Shown in pieces: positions 1 through 9,500 of a stretch of DNA of 64,000 bases (within the stretch, counting starts at the first letter, position 1; every line of letters begins with the position of its first letter). The translations under genes were made by a program, and so were the position numbers. The notes below the pieces were generated by a model, which had not been told where the DNA came from, made no database searches, and was given only the letters and a program-made list of their open reading frames with translations. Origin of the DNA: Akkermansiaceae bacterium. Lineage in GTDB: Bacteria; Verrucomicrobiota; Verrucomicrobiia; Verrucomicrobiales; DEV007. The stretch is taken from positions 179,391 through 243,390 of the forward strand of contig JACKQC010000006.1 in NCBI GenBank assembly GCA_024233085.1, in the 5' to 3' direction.

Positions 1-338
1 GCGTCGTTCACTTCTCGATGGACGGCGAACTGCTCGGCGAAGTCGCCACCGACCTGCTCATGCCAGCCGCCGTCGCCACCTTCGGCGACTACCTCGCCGT
101 CGGCGAAATCAAGGGGCGGGTCACGATTTTTGACAAGGAAAACCAGGTCGTCGCCCAGCTCGGCGCCAACGAAAATCCCGCCGAGGTCGGCACCAACAAG
201 ATCGAGCCCGCCCAATGGCGCGAGGGGGTCGTCAACGCCCCGCATGGCGTCGCCTTCAACGCGAAGGGCGACCTGTTCGTGTCCGAATACAACGTCCACG
301 GCCGGGTGCTGAAATTCGCGAACGCCAACGCCCACTAA
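1..338 (+). CDS. NHL-repeat beta-propeller protein, C-terminal fragment
   Basis: The reading frame is open from base 3 of the window and stops at 338, so only the last ~111 residues are present and the start lies to the left. The tail carries an NHL-like blade (PHGVAFNAKGDLFVSEY followed by a GRVLKF strand) preceded by another strand pair (DYLAVGEIKGRVTIFD). Such blades form six-bladed propellers in secreted or periplasmic proteins of PVC bacteria, often acting as sugar-lactone hydrolases or binding scaffolds. No catalytic residues can be assigned from this fragment. An internal ATG at 18 exists but there is no reason to prefer it over an upstream start. The next gene begins 35 bases downstream on the same strand, so the two may be co-transcribed. 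Confidence 0.6.
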   Translation, partial: VVHFSMDGELLGEVATDLLMPAAVATFGDYLAVGEIKGRVTIFDKENQVVAQLGANENPAEVGTNKIEPAQWREGVVNAPHGVAFNAKGDLFVSEYNVHGRVLKFANANAH

Positions 339-373
339 AAAATTCCCATCGCCGGCCCTCGCCGCCTTTTTTC

Positions 374-1285
374 ATGAAAGCCCTCCTTCCCGCCGTCCTC
401 GGCCTGATCGCGCTGGGTCCGGCGCCTCTGGGCGCCCAACAGGCGCGTCCGGAGCCGAATTTCAAAGACGTCGTTTACGGCTCGGAAAATCCCGCCTCGC
501 AGCGGCTCGATGTTTACCTCGCGAAATCGGACGATCCCGCGCCGAAGCCGACGATGATCTACCTGCACGGCGGCGGCTGGCGCGCCGGATCGAAGGCGCC
601 GATCCCCGCCTTTCTCGCCCGCGGGGTCGCGGAGGGCTGGCTGTCGGTCGTCGCCATCGAGTATCGCTTCACCGACATCGCGCCGCATCCGGCGCAGGTG
701 AACGACTGCGTGCGCGGCATCCAGTTTGCCCGGTCGAAAGCCAAGGAATGGAATCTCGACCCGCGGCGCTTCGGCGTCACGGGCGGCTCGGCGGGCGGGC
801 ATTTGTCGCTGTGGATCGGTCTCCATGACGACGCCGCGAAGCCGGACGACGCCGATCCCGTGCGGCGCGAATCGTCGCGCGTTTCCTGCGTGGTGGATTT
901 CGCGGGTCCCTCGGACTGGGGCCTGCTCGGCACGATCGATCACAAGCATCCCGCCTACCGTCAACTGCTCGGCTACGAACCCGGCACCCCGGCCGCCGAG
1001 ATGGACGCGGCGAAAAAGTCGGATGTATCCCCCGTCACCTTCGTGTCGAAGGACGATCCGCCGGTCATCGTTTTTCACGGCGACGCCGACGACATCGTGC
1101 CCATCGAGCACGCGAAAAACGTCGCCTCCCTGCTCGAAAAGAGCGGCGTGCCCGTCGAGTTGTTCATCGTGCCCGGCGGCAAGCACAACGTGGCCGGCGG
1201 CGCCGGCGAGGGCGTGCAGGAGCGCGCCTATGCGTATGTGCGCGAGCATTTGCTCGGCGCGGAAAAAGCGGGCGCCACGCGATAA
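374..1285 (+). CDS. Secreted alpha/beta hydrolase (esterase/lipase, BD-FAE type)
   Basis: A 303-residue protein. The start at ATG 374 is chosen because it opens directly into a signal peptide (MKALLPAVLGLIALG, then APLGA before QQA); a longer frame from 215 would overlap the preceding gene and break the signal. Family landmarks are in order: an oxyanion-hole HGGGW near residue 60, the nucleophile elbow GGSAGG near residue 140, an acidic loop HGDADDIVP near residue 240 and the His in GGKHNV near residue 275. This gives a complete Ser-Asp-His triad. Such enzymes deacylate carbohydrate esters or short-chain esters outside the cytoplasm. It faces the sialate O-acetylesterase convergently, fitting a polysaccharide-deacylation neighbourhood. 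Substrate cannot be read from the sequence. Confidence 0.85.
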   Translation: MKALLPAVLGLIALGPAPLGAQQARPEPNFKDVVYGSENPASQRLDVYLAKSDDPAPKPTMIYLHGGGWRAGSKAPIPAFLARGVAEGWLSVVAIEYRFTDIAPHPAQVNDCVRGIQFARSKAKEWNLDPRRFGVTGGSAGGHLSLWIGLHDDAAKPDDADPVRRESSRVSCVVDFAGPSDWGLLGTIDHKHPAYRQLLGYEPGTPAAEMDAAKKSDVSPVTFVSKDDPPVIVFHGDADDIVPIEHAKNVASLLEKSGVPVELFIVPGGKHNVAGGAGEGVQERAYAYVREHLLGAEKAGATR

Positions 1286-1351
1286 GAGGGGGGAAGTGGG
1301 AAGGTTAAAGTGGGAAGGTAAAAAGCAGGAACGTCGCGCGGAGTCTTTGAG

Positions 1352-1424
1352 GTCGGAAATCTCACGATTTCCGCTACATGGAGTCCGCCCGCCCCAGGGT
1401 AGCGGAATTCGTGAGAATTCCGGC
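1352..1424. repeat. Paired inverted hairpin repeat (GTAGCGGAA family)
   Basis: Two 26-base modules lie in inverted orientation, at 1352-1377 and 1399-1424, separated by 21 bases. Each module is itself a small hairpin (GGAAATC-TCAC-GATTTCC and GGAATTC-GTGA-GAATTCC). The pair sits in the 209-base gap between two convergent genes. The same paired module recurs inside the two STAND genes at 27942-28021 and 31115-31194, so this is a dispersed family. No T-tract follows, so a classical terminator is not indicated. Confidence 0.75.
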
Positions 1425-1494
1425 CCCTTTTCTTCCCTGGCCCCTCCGGCCCCTATTCTTCCCTGGCCCCTGATCCCCAATCCCCAATCCCCGA

Positions 1495-3060
1495 TTACTG
1501 CGCCGCCGCCGCCGGCTGAGGCGCCGTGATCATCGGAAAATCGTCCGTCCGGAAGGGCGTCAGCGGCAGGCCCTCTTTCGAGAGCACGTTGCAGACGGGG
1601 TTTTCCGCCCAGGCATAGCGCACCGCGACCGGCGCGGGCACCTCGGCCGACCAGACTTCGATCTTGTTTGGTCCGACGATTTTGGCCTCGGCCCATTTCC
1701 ACTGCTGGTCCTCGCCGCAGACGGCGAAGCCCAGCGCCTCGTTGACATCGACGGTCCTCAGGCCCGTGCCGGTGTGGTCAAAGGCGAGCACGACCTTGTT
1801 TCCCGCGATCTCCATCGCCTGATAGGTCGGGCTTTCGGGCTCGAGTTTGAATCCGTAGTCACGCGCCAGCGCCCAGCGGACAAGCCGCGCGGCGACATCG
1901 TGCTTGTTCTTCGGATGAATGTCGTTGCCCTCGCCGAGGTCGATGATCACGGCCTGGCCGGTGTTAGGCAGGCTGAGGGTCTTCGTCTGCGATTCGCGCA
2001 GCTCGGCCCACTGGCTTTCGCCGGGCTGGTCGACCTCGCTTTTGAAGTCCGCCAACTGCACCCAGTAAAACGGGAAATCGCCCTGGTTCCACTCCTGACG
2101 CCATTGCTCGATCATGAAGGGGAACAACTGCGCGTATTCCCAGGCGCGGCCCGCGTTGCTCTCGCCCTGATACCAGATCACGCCCTTGATGCCGTATCCG
2201 AGCGTCGGATTCACCACGCCGGCGAAGATGTTTCCGGGCCGGGCGTTGCCGTGGAGGAGTTGGTCGGGCGACTGCGGCGGACGCGGCGCCGGCTTGCCCT
2301 CGGCCTTGGCTTTTTCGGCGCTTTCCTTCCACGCGGCGAGATCGGCCTCGTATTTGGCCTTCGTCTCGGGCGATTGCAGTTGGACTTCGCGCTGTTTCCA
2401 GCCCTCCACCAGCGACGCGAAGCGCGGATCGGCCTCGATCGTCGTGCGGCGCACCCAAGCCTCGGCCGCCGAACCGCCCCAAGCGTTGTCGATCAGGCCG
2501 ACGGGCACGCCGAGGATTTCCTGAAGGTATTTTCCGTAGAAAAAGCCCACCGCCGTGAAACCGCGGCAGCTTTCCGTCGTGCTCGCCTCCCACTGTCCCT
2601 GGAAATCGTCCTGCAACTCCTGCGTTCCCACCTGCGGCACCGAAATCAGGCGCAGGTTCGGCACGTTGGCCGCGAGAGCCTCGACCTCGGCGTTCCAGTC
2701 GCCGCCGACGGTGAAGCCCATGTTCGACTGGCCCGAGCACATCCAGACTTCGCCGACGAGCACATCCTGAAGCTCGCGCTTCGAGCTGCCCTCGATCGTC
2801 AGCACCGCCGGCTCGGCGTTCGCGTCCACCGGATCGAGCTTGACCGTCCACCGGCCGTCCGCCCCCGCCTCGGCGGTCTTGGTCTGGCCCGCGAAACTGA
2901 CGGTGACCTTCGTGCCGGGATCGTCCCAGCCCCAGACCGGGTTGGCCTGTTTCTGCTGCAGGACCATGTGATCGCCGATGATGGCCGGCAGTTTCAGTTC
3001 CGCCCGGGCGGATGAGGCGAAAACGATCGCGAGGGAGAGAAATGACAGGGTCTTTTTCAT
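1495..3060 (-). CDS. Sialate O-acetylesterase (SGNH, secreted)
   Basis: A 521-residue protein starting at ATG 3060, chosen because it opens with a clean signal peptide (MKKTLSFLSLAIVFASSARA then ELKLP). The N-terminal GDHMVLQQ and WGWDDPGTKV segments are typical of the beta-sandwich of this family. The catalytic Ser block is GEVWMCSGQSNM, WYQGESNAG follows in the middle, and the C-terminal catalytic block holds D and H in DLGEGNDIHPKNK. The enzyme removes acetyl groups from acetylated sugars outside the cytoplasm. In environmental PVC bacteria the real substrates are probably acetylated plant or algal polysaccharides rather than sialic acid; that is inference. A variable Lys/Glu/Ala-rich helical insert (around KAKYEADLAAWKE) lies mid-protein. 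It is transcribed convergently to the preceding hydrolase. Confidence 0.9.
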   Translation of the reverse strand: MKKTLSFLSLAIVFASSARAELKLPAIIGDHMVLQQKQANPVWGWDDPGTKVTVSFAGQTKTAEAGADGRWTVKLDPVDANAEPAVLTIEGSSKRELQDVLVGEVWMCSGQSNMGFTVGGDWNAEVEALAANVPNLRLISVPQVGTQELQDDFQGQWEASTTESCRGFTAVGFFYGKYLQEILGVPVGLIDNAWGGSAAEAWVRRTTIEADPRFASLVEGWKQREVQLQSPETKAKYEADLAAWKESAEKAKAEGKPAPRPPQSPDQLLHGNARPGNIFAGVVNPTLGYGIKGVIWYQGESNAGRAWEYAQLFPFMIEQWRQEWNQGDFPFYWVQLADFKSEVDQPGESQWAELRESQTKTLSLPNTGQAVIIDLGEGNDIHPKNKHDVAARLVRWALARDYGFKLEPESPTYQAMEIAGNKVVLAFDHTGTGLRTVDVNEALGFAVCGEDQQWKWAEAKIVGPNKIEVWSAEVPAPVAVRYAWAENPVCNVLSKEGLPLTPFRTDDFPMITAPQPAAAAQ

Positions 3061-3152
3061 GATGGGCACGAATGGTGCCGATCCCGGCCGAAAAGAAAAG
3101 CCCCAATTTGTCCCTGATGACGCCGATCCGGGCGCCGGGGCATCGAATCGCG

Positions 3153-3198
3153 GACCGACCCGAAAGGGTTGGCTCACTGACCTAACCCTGTTTGGTCC
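3153..3198. repeat. Dispersed double-palindrome element, copy 1 (degenerate)
   Basis: Arms GACCCGAAAGGGTT and AACCCTGTTTGGTCC face each other across about 13 bases. This is the most diverged copy of the family built on CCCAACAGGGT / ACCCTGTTGGG. Unlike most copies it lies between divergent genes, in the 403-base gap upstream of the sialate esterase and hsp20. The rest of this gap holds the sigma-54-type promoter and nothing else that I recognise. Confidence 0.6.
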
Positions 3199-3363
3199 GG
3201 CGCGGAGCCTCCCATTGCGTCCGGTGCGCCGTTTTGACTCAAACCCCGGCAAAATCGACGCAGTTTATCGCGCCAATTTGGCACTTTTCAGAAATCCATT
3301 CCAACCTCCAAAAACCCCCGATCTCTCTGGTTTTCAATTTTTTAAAACGATTCTATCCGCTTT

Positions 3364-3379
3364 TGGCACGATGAATGCA
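3364..3379 (+). promoter_or_regulatory. Sigma-54-type promoter upstream of hsp20
   Basis: The sequence TGGCACG-ATGA-ATGCA matches the -24/-12 consensus TGGCACG-N4-TTGCA at all but one position. GG lies at 3365-3366 and GC at 3377-3378, the required 12 bases apart. Transcription would start near 3390, giving a leader of about 75 bases before the hsp20 ATG at 3464. No enhancer-binding protein gene is in the window. Confidence 0.65.
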
Positions 3380-3463
3380 TTCAAAGGGATGCCGACACCC
3401 GGAAATGTCCGGGTCTTCGAAAGCAATCATACCAACCCAATACTCCCAAACCCATCCATAGCC

Positions 3464-3895
3464 ATGAAACTCGTTCGATACGATCATCCCCTCAGCGCTC
3501 ACCTCGGCGATTTCGATCGCTTCTTCCGCGGCCCCTTCGAGGGTTTCGGACGTCTCTTCGAACTCGCCGACCGCCTGGGCGGCACCCCCGGAGAACCGCG
3601 TCTCGCGGCCGATCTCTACGAGGACGACGCCAACTACTACTCGCGCGTCGAATTGCCCGGCGTGAAAAAGGACGACCTCACCGTCGAACTCCACGATCGC
3701 ACCCTGACCGTCGGCTTCGAGCGCCAGGCGAAAAACGCCGAAGGCAAAGAAGAAAGCACGGTCTGGAAACGCACCGTGACCGTTCCCGACGGCATCGATC
3801 CGGAAAAGGTCTCCGCCCAACTCGAGGACGGCGTGCTCACCGTGACGCTGCCCAAGAGCGAGGAACGCAAACCCCGCAAGATCACGGTGAAGTAA
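3464..3895 (+). CDS. Hsp20 small heat-shock protein
   Basis: A 143-residue alpha-crystallin protein that holds unfolded proteins in solution for refolding by ATP-dependent chaperones. The start at ATG 3464 follows an A/C-rich leader and gives the usual family length. The alpha-crystallin domain runs from about residue 45 (DLYEDDANYYSRVELPGVKKDD) to the conserved GVL-x-LPK-like signature EDGVLTVTLPK near residue 127. The N-terminal arm is rich in Phe, as usual for oligomer-forming Hsp20. It heads a probable stress unit: a second Hsp20 follows after 111 bases and a ClpX-like unfoldase after that. A good sigma-54-type promoter lies about 100 bases upstream. Confidence 0.93.
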   Translation: MKLVRYDHPLSAHLGDFDRFFRGPFEGFGRLFELADRLGGTPGEPRLAADLYEDDANYYSRVELPGVKKDDLTVELHDRTLTVGFERQAKNAEGKEESTVWKRTVTVPDGIDPEKVSAQLEDGVLTVTLPKSEERKPRKITVK

Positions 3896-4006
3896 GCCGA
3901 AAAACCGCCCCGAATCGAAACCCGGCCCGGCCGGCCTCGCGCCGCGCCGCGCCGGGTATCGGGGCCGAACTCCAGAACCTCGAACACCCTCCCATCAAAA
4001 AAAGCC

Positions 4007-4411
4007 ATGAATCCAACCGCCCAACCCCCAAAAAACCCCGCCACCACCGGCACCCTGACCCGTGAAAACGTCCGCCCCGAATTCCCCGTGGCGCGCCCGC
4101 GCTACACCGTCGACAAGGTGGACGACTCGGCCTGGGAAATCGCCGTCGTCGTGCCCGGCGTGAAACGTGAAAACGTCGCCATCGCCCTCGAGAACGACCT
4201 TCTCGACATCTCGGCCACCCGCGATCGTTCGCTGCCCGAAGGCTGGCGCCCCCTCGCCGAAGCCCGGCCGCGGCCCGATTACCGCCTCCAACTCGAACTC
4301 GCCGTCGAAGTCGATGCCGACGCCATCTCCGCCAAGCTCGAAAACGGCGTCCTCACCCTGCGCCTCCCCGCCGCCAAGGCCGCGACGCCGCGCCTCATCG
4401 CCGTCGCATAA
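4007..4411 (+). CDS. Hsp20-like protein (second, divergent copy)
   Basis: A 134-residue protein with an alpha-crystallin core (YTVDKVDDSAWEIAVVVPGVKRENVAIAL) and the signature KLENGVLTLRLP near the C-terminus. It lacks the Phe-rich N-terminal arm of its upstream neighbour; instead it begins with a Pro/Thr/Asn-rich tail. Its lower similarity to the first copy suggests an old rather than recent duplication. It may form mixed oligomers with its neighbour; that is inference. It is likely co-transcribed from the promoter at 3364. Confidence 0.88.
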   Translation: MNPTAQPPKNPATTGTLTRENVRPEFPVARPRYTVDKVDDSAWEIAVVVPGVKRENVAIALENDLLDISATRDRSLPEGWRPLAEARPRPDYRLQLELAVEVDADAISAKLENGVLTLRLPAAKAATPRLIAVA

Positions 4412-4513
4412 GCCGGGACCCCGGCGCGTCGAACGCCACGTGACCGATTGCTGGGATCCCGGCCGTTCGGAGCCGCGCCCTGAAAAGCGCCTCCGGGCGG
4501 CCGGCCCCGGCGA

Positions 4514-4633
4514 AACGTGGCTTGGGCATCCTGCCCGGGTTTTTCGCGGCTTCGACTCCCTTCTTCAAAAGCCGACGCTCTCCGCTCTCCGCGAGCCTTT
4601 TCACCGCCCACGGGCAGGATGCCCGTGCCACGT
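4514..4633. repeat. Long-range inverted repeat (GGGCATCCTGCCC family)
   Basis: Arms of 23 bases at 4514-4536 and 4611-4633 are reverse complements with two mismatches, enclosing 74 bases. Each arm contains the small palindrome GGGCATCCTGCCC. This occupies most of the 319-base gap between the second hsp20 and the ClpX-like gene. A single-arm relative is at 61171-61189. It looks like a dispersed miniature element; no open gene lies in it. Confidence 0.7.
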
Positions 4634-4730
4634 CGACAGCCACGCATGACAAGCACCCGTTTTGCCTCCAGAATGGCGTGACGGCCTTTTTCCCCTCTTC
4701 CGCTCCCTCCTCCCGCCTCCCCAGACGAAA

Positions 4731-6479
4731 ATGCCCGGCCAAGACGACGAACCCCCTCCGCACATCCCCTCCCCGGATGAGATCACCCGCAGGCTGTCCG
4801 AGTTTCTGAAATCGAACTTCGGCGACGCCGTCACCTTCAGCAGCTCGGTCATGCCCGGCTTCGGACCCGGCGCGCCGAAACCGGCCGACGAGCCGCCCGC
4901 CACCGACACCCCCGAGGCGGAGCCCGGCGATCACCCCATTTTCGAGTTCGACTACCACCCGCGCGAGATCAAGCGCCACCTCGACCGCTTCGTCATCCGA
5001 CAGGACGAGGCGAAAAAAGTGCTCTCCATCGCCGTCTGCGACCACTACAACCACGCGAAATTTCTCCGCCGCCTCGAGGAAACCGATCCCGAGGCCGCGC
5101 GGCAGGTCGAGTTCGCCAAGCAAAACGTGATCGTCGCCGGTCCGACCGGTGTCGGCAAAACCTACCTCATCAAGCACATCGCCGACCTCATCGGCGTTCC
5201 CTTCGTCAAGGCCGACGCCACCAAGTTTTCCGAGACCGGCTACGTCGGCGCCGACGTCGATGACCTCGTGCGCGAACTCGTCCGCAAAGCCGACGGCGAC
5301 GTCGAACTCGCCGAGTACGGCATCATCTACATCGACGAGGTGGACAAGATCGCCACCGCGTCGAATTTCGGCGGGCGCGACGTGAGCGGGCGCGGCGTGC
5401 AGACCACCCTGCTCAAGCTGATGGAGGAGACCGAGGTCACCCTGCGCAATCCCTTCGACATCCAGTCGCAGATGCAGGCCATGTTCGAAATGACCCGCGG
5501 CAAGGCCCCGACAAAGGACAGCGTCAACACGCGGCACATTCTTTTCATCGTCAGCGGCGCCTTCTCCGGGCTCGACAAGATCGTGAACCGCCGGCTGCGC
5601 CAGGGCGCGATCGGTTTCGGCGCCGAAAGCCGGGAAATCGTCGACGAGACCGAGCTGCTGACCCGCGCCTCGACGCAGGATTTCATCGAATTCGGGTTCG
5701 AGGCCGAGTTCATCGGCCGCCTGCCGGTGCGCGTGGTCTGCCAGCCGCTCGAGGCCGGCGATCTCTTCGAAATCATGAAAAACTCGGAGGGCAGCCTGAT
5801 CCGCCAGTACGAGCGCGAGTTCGAGGCCTTCGGCATCCGCGCCGAATTCGACGACGACGCCCTGCGTCGCATCGCCGAACTGGCTGCGGCCGAAAAGACA
5901 GGCGCCCGAGGCCTGATGACGGTCGGCGAGAAACTGCTGCGCGATTTCAAGTTCGAGCTGCCCGGCACCGCCGTCACCGAGTTGAAGATCGACGGCGCCC
6001 TCATCGACGATCCCGCCGCCTCGCTGGAGAAATACCGCGCCGCGGCCGCCGCCTCGCCCGGGGACGCCAAGACGGTGGCCGACCTGGGCGCCTTTCGCCG
6101 CCAGTTTTTCGACGAGCACGGCGTGCAGCTCGCCTTCGATCCCGAAGCCGTCGTCGCCATCGGCCGCCTGGCCGAGCAACGTCGCCAGAGCGCGCTGGCC
6201 GTGTGCCAGGACCTGTTTCGCGACTACCAGTTCGGCCTGAGACTGATCCAGAAAAACACCGGCCAGAAAAGCTTCACCCTTCCGAAAGCCGCCATCGACG
6301 ATCCCGACCGCCACCTCAGCGGACTGGTCGTCGCCAGTTACAGCGAGTTTTCGAAGGAGTCGTCCACCTCCGCACGGCCACCCGAGACGGAGCCCCGCGC
6401 CATCGATCGCGACGCCGACCTGCCGCCCGAGCCGCGGGGCGAAGGCCCGGACGATCCGCCCGCCGGAAGTTTCGCGTGA
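4731..6479 (+). CDS. ClpX-like AAA+ unfoldase lacking the zinc-binding domain
   Basis: A 582-residue protein, longer than typical ClpX (~420). The start at ATG 4731 is preferred to in-frame upstream codons, which read through Pro-rich noncoding sequence. It has Walker A GPTGVGKT near residue 138, the substrate-gripping pore loop GYVG near 169, Walker B IIYIDEVDKIA near 200, and an IGF-type loop (AIGFG) near 293 in the position that docks on ClpP. The four-Cys N-terminal zinc domain of ClpX is absent, replaced by a Pro/Glu-rich stretch. About 120 extra residues follow the AAA small domain and end in an acidic/Pro-rich tail. With two Hsp20 genes upstream it probably acts in protein quality control. 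No clpP is in the window. Confidence 0.85.
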   Translation: MPGQDDEPPPHIPSPDEITRRLSEFLKSNFGDAVTFSSSVMPGFGPGAPKPADEPPATDTPEAEPGDHPIFEFDYHPREIKRHLDRFVIRQDEAKKVLSIAVCDHYNHAKFLRRLEETDPEAARQVEFAKQNVIVAGPTGVGKTYLIKHIADLIGVPFVKADATKFSETGYVGADVDDLVRELVRKADGDVELAEYGIIYIDEVDKIATASNFGGRDVSGRGVQTTLLKLMEETEVTLRNPFDIQSQMQAMFEMTRGKAPTKDSVNTRHILFIVSGAFSGLDKIVNRRLRQGAIGFGAESREIVDETELLTRASTQDFIEFGFEAEFIGRLPVRVVCQPLEAGDLFEIMKNSEGSLIRQYEREFEAFGIRAEFDDDALRRIAELAAAEKTGARGLMTVGEKLLRDFKFELPGTAVTELKIDGALIDDPAASLEKYRAAAAASPGDAKTVADLGAFRRQFFDEHGVQLAFDPEAVVAIGRLAEQRRQSALAVCQDLFRDYQFGLRLIQKNTGQKSFTLPKAAIDDPDRHLSGLVVASYSEFSKESSTSARPPETEPRAIDRDADLPPEPRGEGPDDPPAGSFA

Positions 6480-6493
6480 TCGCTTTTCCCGCC

Positions 6494-6534
6494 GACCCAA
6501 CAGGGTTGGGTCGGTGACCCAACCCTGTTGGATC
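6494..6534. repeat. Dispersed double-palindrome element, copy 2 (near perfect)
   Basis: Arms GACCCAACAGGGTTGGGTC (6494-6512) and GACCCAACCCTGTTGGATC (6516-6534) are reverse complements at 18 of 19 positions with a 3-base loop. Each arm is itself palindromic (GACCCAAC-AGG-GTTGGGTC). It sits in the 85-base gap between convergent genes, where a hairpin could end transcription from both sides, although no T-tract is present. Confidence 0.85.
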
Positions 6535-6564
6535 AGGGGCGGCGCGAAAGACTCCGCCGGCGAG

Positions 6565-9500
6565 TCACGGCGAGGCGGCGGCGGCCTTGACCCGCGCCTC
6601 GACGGTCCGCCGGATCTTTGCCTTCGCCTCGGCGAGCCGCGTGGGCCAGGCGAACTTCGGCGCGGCGGCGGGATCGTATCCGGCGAGGTGCCCGGTCAGG
6701 CGCGTGGCGGGCTTGGTGTAGGCCAGCTCGGTTTTTCCGAAGACCTCCTCGCACAGGGCCGCCAGCGCGGGGTCGTAGGCCTTTAGTTCGGCGCGGGTGT
6801 TCACGTGGTTGTGCTCGAGATCGTTCTCCCGGTTGTCGTCGAACCACGACTGCACGCCCTCGGCGAAATATTCGTCCCGGTTGGTGGAGGCGTATTTGCC
6901 CTTCCACAGGCCCGCTTTCATCGCCGCGTCGTAGGCGTCCTTCAGCCGCGCGTCGAAGGCGGGGTCGAGATTGTCGAGGCCGCGATGGTGGATGTTGTGG
7001 GCGAACTCGTGAATCAGGATGCACTCCGCCGCGTAGGGATCGCCCGGATAACCGAGCAGGTTTTCCTCCGCGCAGGAGCACAGGGCGTCGGTCCGGCTGC
7101 CGCCGAGCCCGCGCGCCCGGGCGTCCCAGTAATCCCGCGCCGGAACGCCGATCAGAGGCGAGGCGTTTTTTCCCAGCCAGGCGAAATCGGGCTGGTCGGT
7201 GGTGAATTCGTCGTGACCGAGAATGCAGAGCCGCGAACCGCTCGCGATCATCGCCTCGCGAACGTCGGGCCGGTGGGCGAGCATTTGATCGATGAGATAA
7301 GCCGCCTCCCTCATGGCGTACGGACTCACTTTCGCCGAGGCCACGATCGGGTAGCCGCGCGCGTCCGCGGTCCGCGCGTAAAACGCCGGCACCGCGTCCG
7401 GGTAACGAAAGGCCTGATGCGTCACCCGCGAGACGGCCTCGCGCGCGCCCGCGCCACCCTCGACCGAAAAGCGATGCCCGAGCGTGGTGTCCACCTCGCC
7501 GTGCCCGCCCGGCGCGATGGTGGCGACTTCGGCCCGCCCTCCGTCGGGCTTCAACCAGAAAACTCTCACCGGCGCCGCGCTGTCGTTGTGGATGCGAAGC
7601 CTCGGACGGGGGAATGCCTTCCCGGCTTCGCCGTCCACGGAAGGCAGGGTCGCCGCGCGCCGATCCGCGTCATCACCGGGCGCCTTTTCACGCAATCGTT
7701 TTCCCCAATCGGGGTGCTCGGCCTTGTAGCGCTGGAAGGCGGCGTACTCGCCCCCGGTCAGGATGCCGTCGCCGTCGGTGTCGATTTTTGGAAAAAGCCA
7801 TTCCCACCCCTTCTTGCCCGCTTCCCATTCGGCCTGGGTCACGTTTCCGTCGCCGTCGCGGTCGCACTCCGAGAGGAGGCGTTGGTGGGAATACGGCGCC
7901 CCGTCCGCGGCGGTCGAGCGATCCCGCTCCGGATCCCAGGAAAGCTTCTGGCCGGCGGCCACGAGCGCCTCGCGAAACCGCGCGGGATCGATCGCCTGCA
8001 CGGCCGCGTTTTCCTCGATAGCCCGGCAGGCGGCGATGCCGGCGGATTCGCCGCAGATCATGAACACCGGCTCCATCCGGGCGGAGGCGTACCCGAGATG
8101 ACTCGCCGAAAAACAGACCGGGACGAGCAGATTGCGGCAGTCGGTCAACTTCGGCGTGATGGCGCGATAGGGAACCGGGTAGGGCACGTTGGTGGGTCCC
8201 TTGCCGCCGCCGACGAACATTTTGCCCTCGATCCCGACCCAGACGGCGCCGTTTTCGTCGCGGCCCCAGATCCGGCGCGCCGGGTAGGTGTCGATCCCGT
8301 ATTGGGCGAGGCCGATCGGGTCGTCGATTTTCGTCCGGTTGTAAACGTCGTGGGCGGTGATGACGTAGCGGCCCTCGAGGCGGCGCGCCACGCGGATGTA
8401 GAGCTGGTGCGGCCAGCCGCCGGTGTCGGGGTGCGCGCGGCGGTCGAGCCCCAGCTCGGCGACTTCGGCGCGGTAGCTTTCCGGCACGCGGGGGTCGGCG
8501 CTCATGAAGGCGTGCAGGCCGCGGAGGTAGTCCTGATGCGCCTTCCACACGGCGGCCTTTTCGGCGCTATCGCCGGCCGCGTAGCGCTGGCTGACGCCGA
8601 GCGGCGCCATGGAAAAAAGCGAGGATCGCTGGTAATTCCACTCCCCCGAGTTTTTCCAGCCCGGGAAAATTCCCACGAGTTTTTCGCGCAGCGTCTTGGG
8701 ATCGGGCGTCGTTTCGGCGAGCCGGGCGACATAACGACCGACCAGTTCGAAGTCCCGCGGATCGTATCCCGCCGGCGGCGTGAGAGGAATCCGGTGGGCC
8801 GGATCGGCCGTGGTGTAATAGCGGTAGTTGTAGGCCTGGGTGTACCCGTCGGCGGCGCCGATCGGCTTGCCGTGGTCGTTCTCGACCCATTTCAGCAGGC
8901 CGCTTTCGGGATTTCCGGATTCGACGAAGGGATCGATGGGCGCCTTTTCCATCGCCTCGCGCACCCCGGCGAGTTCCTCGCCGAACTCCGATTCGGACTC
9001 GCGCCCCACGCGAAATGGAACCTTCGCCGCGGCCATGAGATCGCCCTCGTAACTGGCGTCGATGAAAACTGTGGCCGGGACACGCAGGTGATCCCGTTCG
9101 CGGGGATCGGCCACCGGACAGCCCAGTTCGTCGAAGGGCGCGAGGTCGAAAATCGCGACCGTCAGCCGGCCGTCGGCGCCCTTTTCGCACCGCGCGACAC
9201 GGTGATCGTGGATGACGGGGATGCCGTGCTTTTCCAGCAGCGCGCGAAAGTCCTCGCGGATCGCCCTCGGATTGAGACCGCGGCGATCTCCTTCGACGAG
9301 GGGCTCGGCGTTTTCACCCAACACCGGCAGCAGCTCGCGCGTCAGGCCACCGGTGGCGTTGAAATTGGGGCAGTCCTGGCTCGGTTTTAGTCCGGCGCCC
9401 AGCATGCCGCCCACCCAGCGGCCCGGCTCGACGATGACGACGCCATGGCCCGCGCGTTTGACGGCGATCGCGGCGAGGATTCCCGAAGGGGTCGCGGCAT

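Noticed and set aside
215..373. Longer N-terminus for the alpha/beta hydrolase from 215
   Set aside because: It would overlap the preceding gene and place Arg-rich sequence before the signal peptide.
6494..6534. Calling the palindromic elements rho-independent terminators
   Set aside because: Stems are strong but T-tracts are missing on both strands, and copies also occur upstream of genes; they are listed as repeats instead.
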